From positions 186,001-250,000 of the forward strand of contig DCBQ01000004.1 of the NCBI GenBank assembly GCA_002313515.1: DNA of 64,000 nucleotides, read 5' to 3'. A model generated the notes under the pieces. That model had not been told where the DNA came from, made no database searches, and saw only the letters and a program-made list of their open reading frames with translations. The stretch is from Candidatus Saccharibacteria bacterium UBA1103 (GTDB lineage: Bacteria; Patescibacteriota; Saccharimonadia; Saccharimonadales; Saccharimonadaceae). The position numbers and the translations under genes were made by a program. Positions 62,229 to 64,000 of the stretch are shown here, in pieces (position 1 is the first letter of the stretch; each line of letters begins with the position of its first letter).

Positions 62229-63339
62229 CCAGCCTAGGGTATCATACTTTGTTGGTGGTGCCGAGATGATATCCATGCAACACGCAAGGTACTTCTGCGA
62301 ACATGGCGATAGTGTCGTGTATGTTACCATTGATCCGGCAAGTATAGGTTATTGCTTGTCACAACAGTATTTTGATTTTAAAAACACATACAATAATGTG
62401 GTGAATTTTGTTGAGCTCGATCAGGATCCATCTATATCTGATATTTATAATATTAAACCTGGAGAAAGTCGCTTGCGGTGGAATGTGGAGTCTCTATTTT
62501 TTAACCGTTCGCTTATTAAATATTTAAATCAAGTAGGATATAGCGATTGTTGCGTGTTATCATACTATATACTTGATTGTTTGTACCCGGGGCCGCATAA
62601 AAATGTCCTATATTTATGTGGTACGCCTAGGCAAGAAGACGATTTTCAGGGCAGCTTCTTGAGGCTGTACGATAAAGTGGTGGCAATTAGTGATAATGTT
62701 TCAGAGTACTGGAATACTTACAGCCCATGCAAGATACCAATAGTTTACCCTGGCGTTGATACGGCAAGATTTAGACCATATAGTCGTAGTATACGACAAA
62801 AGGGTGCTATTAAAAAAATTAGGATACTTTATGTTGGCAGGCTTATTGCAAGGAAGAACGTAGGGTCGTTAATTAATGCCGTAAACATAGTAAATGACAG
62901 ATTGGCATTGTCTAATCGCGGAATCAGGGCTTATCTGACGGTTGTAGGCGATGGTCCTGAGCTTGCAAATCTCAGAAGTATCCCCTGTCGATATGTGCGC
63001 TTTGTTGGGGAATGTTCGAACACTGAACAATTCTACGCGAATAGTGATATCTTTGTGTCACCGTCAAGTTATGGTGAGGGCGTTCAGGGATCGTTGTTGG
63101 AGGCTATGAGTACGGGCCTTGTGTGTATTGCGTCAGATACTGCAGTGAATCGGGAGCTACTGAATCATGGCAGGGGTGTTGTGCTGTCTGGAGTTGATGC
63201 GTCGAGCGTATTCGATGCAATTGAAGATGTGTGCTGTAATATTAGTCAATACAATCCTATTGATACGCGAAAATATATATGTGATAATTATAGTTGGAAT
63301 AAGAGCGTTAGCTTGCTTAGAAAGGAGATTCTTCTGTGA
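62212..63339 (+). CDS. Family 4 glycosyltransferase
   Basis: The GT-B fold transferase has MRIIINQPRVSYFVGGAEMI at the start and the nucleotide-sugar domain KIRILYVGRLIARKNVGSLI with VSPSSYGEGVQGSLLEAM (E-x7-E motif as EGVQGSLLE) near residue 285. It uses an NDP-sugar; the acceptor is unknown. It overlaps the phosphatases on both sides (17 nt and 4 nt), consistent with translation coupling. Confidence 0.88.
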   Translation: MRIIINQPRVSYFVGGAEMISMQHARYFCEHGDSVVYVTIDPASIGYCLSQQYFDFKNTYNNVVNFVELDQDPSISDIYNIKPGESRLRWNVESLFFNRSLIKYLNQVGYSDCCVLSYYILDCLYPGPHKNVLYLCGTPRQEDDFQGSFLRLYDKVVAISDNVSEYWNTYSPCKIPIVYPGVDTARFRPYSRSIRQKGAIKKIRILYVGRLIARKNVGSLINAVNIVNDRLALSNRGIRAYLTVVGDGPELANLRSIPCRYVRFVGECSNTEQFYANSDIFVSPSSYGEGVQGSLLEAMSTGLVCIASDTAVNRELLNHGRGVVLSGVDASSVFDAIEDVCCNISQYNPIDTRKYICDNYSWNKSVSLLRKEILL

Positions 63340-64000
63340 ACATCATATTTATGCGTCATGGTGAGGCTACGGATAATGTGAAGGAACTTATCTCTGACAA
63401 AGAAGTATATTTTTCCGCTCTGACAGACTCAGGAAGAAATACTGTATTTGAATCGCTAAAGAGGTTGCCCGATAATGTTGATAAGGTGTATGTATCTCCG
63501 ATGCCGAGGACTATCCAAACCGCCAATATAGTTCGTGTAAAATATCCCAATGTGGAATATATTATAGATAACAGACTGAGAGAGATTGATCATGGTAAAT
63601 ATAGTGGGCAGAAGAACAATGAAGATCTTGATCGTACGCGCGAGTGTCAAGTGGCAGGTGACTATTTTATAAGATTTGGCCAATATGGAGAAAATAAATA
63701 TGATATTGAGAAGCGCCTCTCGGATTTTCTTGATGACGTAAGAACTAAAAACTTTACAAACAATACAATTATGATCGTCTCTCATGGTTCAATTACATCA
63801 TTTATGAAGAGACTGTTGGGGCTAAAAAGCCCTCATATTAAGACGGGCAAGGCCGAGGAATTCACCGATATTGATTTCGGCGCACTAGATAATTCGATTG
63901 CAAAGCTAGAACGTGTACGTAGGGACTCTCGGCGCAATAGGCTTAATATTGTGCGCAGCTCTAGGCTAGATCAAAATATAGAGGCAGTTTACAGGAAGGT
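63336..64000 (+). CDS. Histidine phosphatase, partial at window end
   Basis: A GTG start overlaps the previous stop (GTGA) and AAAGGAG lies before it. The N-terminus IIFMRHGEATDNV carries RHG, and VYVSPMPRTIQTANIV and IMIVSHGSITSFMKRLLG complete the family pattern with the second His. The frame is still open at base 64000 (about 221 codons), so the end is outside. A basic C-terminal extension (ERVRRDSRRNRLNIV) follows the domain. Confidence 0.8.
   Translation, partial: MNIIFMRHGEATDNVKELISDKEVYFSALTDSGRNTVFESLKRLPDNVDKVYVSPMPRTIQTANIVRVKYPNVEYIIDNRLREIDHGKYSGQKNNEDLDRTRECQVAGDYFIRFGQYGENKYDIEKRLSDFLDDVRTKNFTNNTIMIVSHGSITSFMKRLLGLKSPHIKTGKAEEFTDIDFGALDNSIAKLERVRRDSRRNRLNIVRSSRLDQNIEAVYRK

Overview
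The window looks like a stretch of a small-genome bacterium of the Candidate Phyla Radiation, most likely a Saccharibacteria (TM7) relative. The reasons are compact gene packing, many short orphan proteins, a type IV pilus-type ATPase beside membrane coiled-coil proteins, and glycosyltransferases and nucleases but no biosynthetic pathway. UGA is used as an ordinary stop (for example xth and the glycosyltransferase at 62212), which argues against the UGA=Gly lineages (Gracilibacteria, Absconditabacteria). The lineage is an inference; no rRNA or tRNA gene was seen to settle it. A marked trait is leaderless transcription. At least 12 genes on both strands have a TATAAT-like -10 box ending exactly 6 nt before the start codon, and several more have 4-9 nt. 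I used this to choose many starts.

Layout. 1-3000: smpB, a membrane protein, exonuclease III and a YjeF/NAD(P)HX-dehydratase-like protein. 3000-5450: small minus-strand orphans, then a noncoding region with three mutually complementary arms and a terminator. 5490-10125: first type III-like restriction-modification pair (mod, res). 10175-16700: small proteins, an ASCH protein, a GNAT, a P-type cation ATPase, RmuC and two membrane-anchored proteins. 16800-22810: an aquaporin with unusual insertions, pheS-pheT, a membrane-anchored FKBP and a SpoU methyltransferase. 22857-29725: PilB/GspE ATPase, an OmpA-domain protein, three coiled-coil/membrane proteins and a metalloprotease-like/thermonuclease fusion, probably an envelope apparatus. 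29783-32241: a HAD-like protein, a sirtuin and a membrane-anchored protein. 32242-32733: no large gene, but a 19-residue cationic microORF with a strong ribosome site and two diverged copies of a hairpin. 32734-42670: second defence block, with a SNF2/PLD helicase broken by one A-tract frameshift and one nonsense codon, a DUF4391 protein, a second mod and res, and a nuclease fused to a RAMA-like domain. 42700-45900: an M16-like protein and small orphan proteins. 45984-49039: rpsL-rpsG-fusA. 49193-52234: RluB/RsuA and a MacB-type ABC transporter.

52240-59125 is the most unusual part. Two loci begin with the same 45-nt sequence, preceded by a hairpin whose stem changes by compensation between the copies. 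Each leader precedes a small ORF that is interrupted, by two -1 frames at identical GAAAAGG sites in one copy and by an in-frame UGA in the other. Further downstream each locus has an M16-family peptidase; the second is followed by a cysteine desulfurase-like enzyme and a membrane CxxC thioredoxin-fold protein. The first small protein shares a C-terminal HRGKYTG-type tail with two other small proteins in the window. I propose a small-protein export, maturation or regulation system, possibly host-directed; this is inference. tuf follows at 59248, separated from fusA by this island. The window ends in a cluster alternating glycosyltransferases with histidine phosphatases, the last gene running off the edge.
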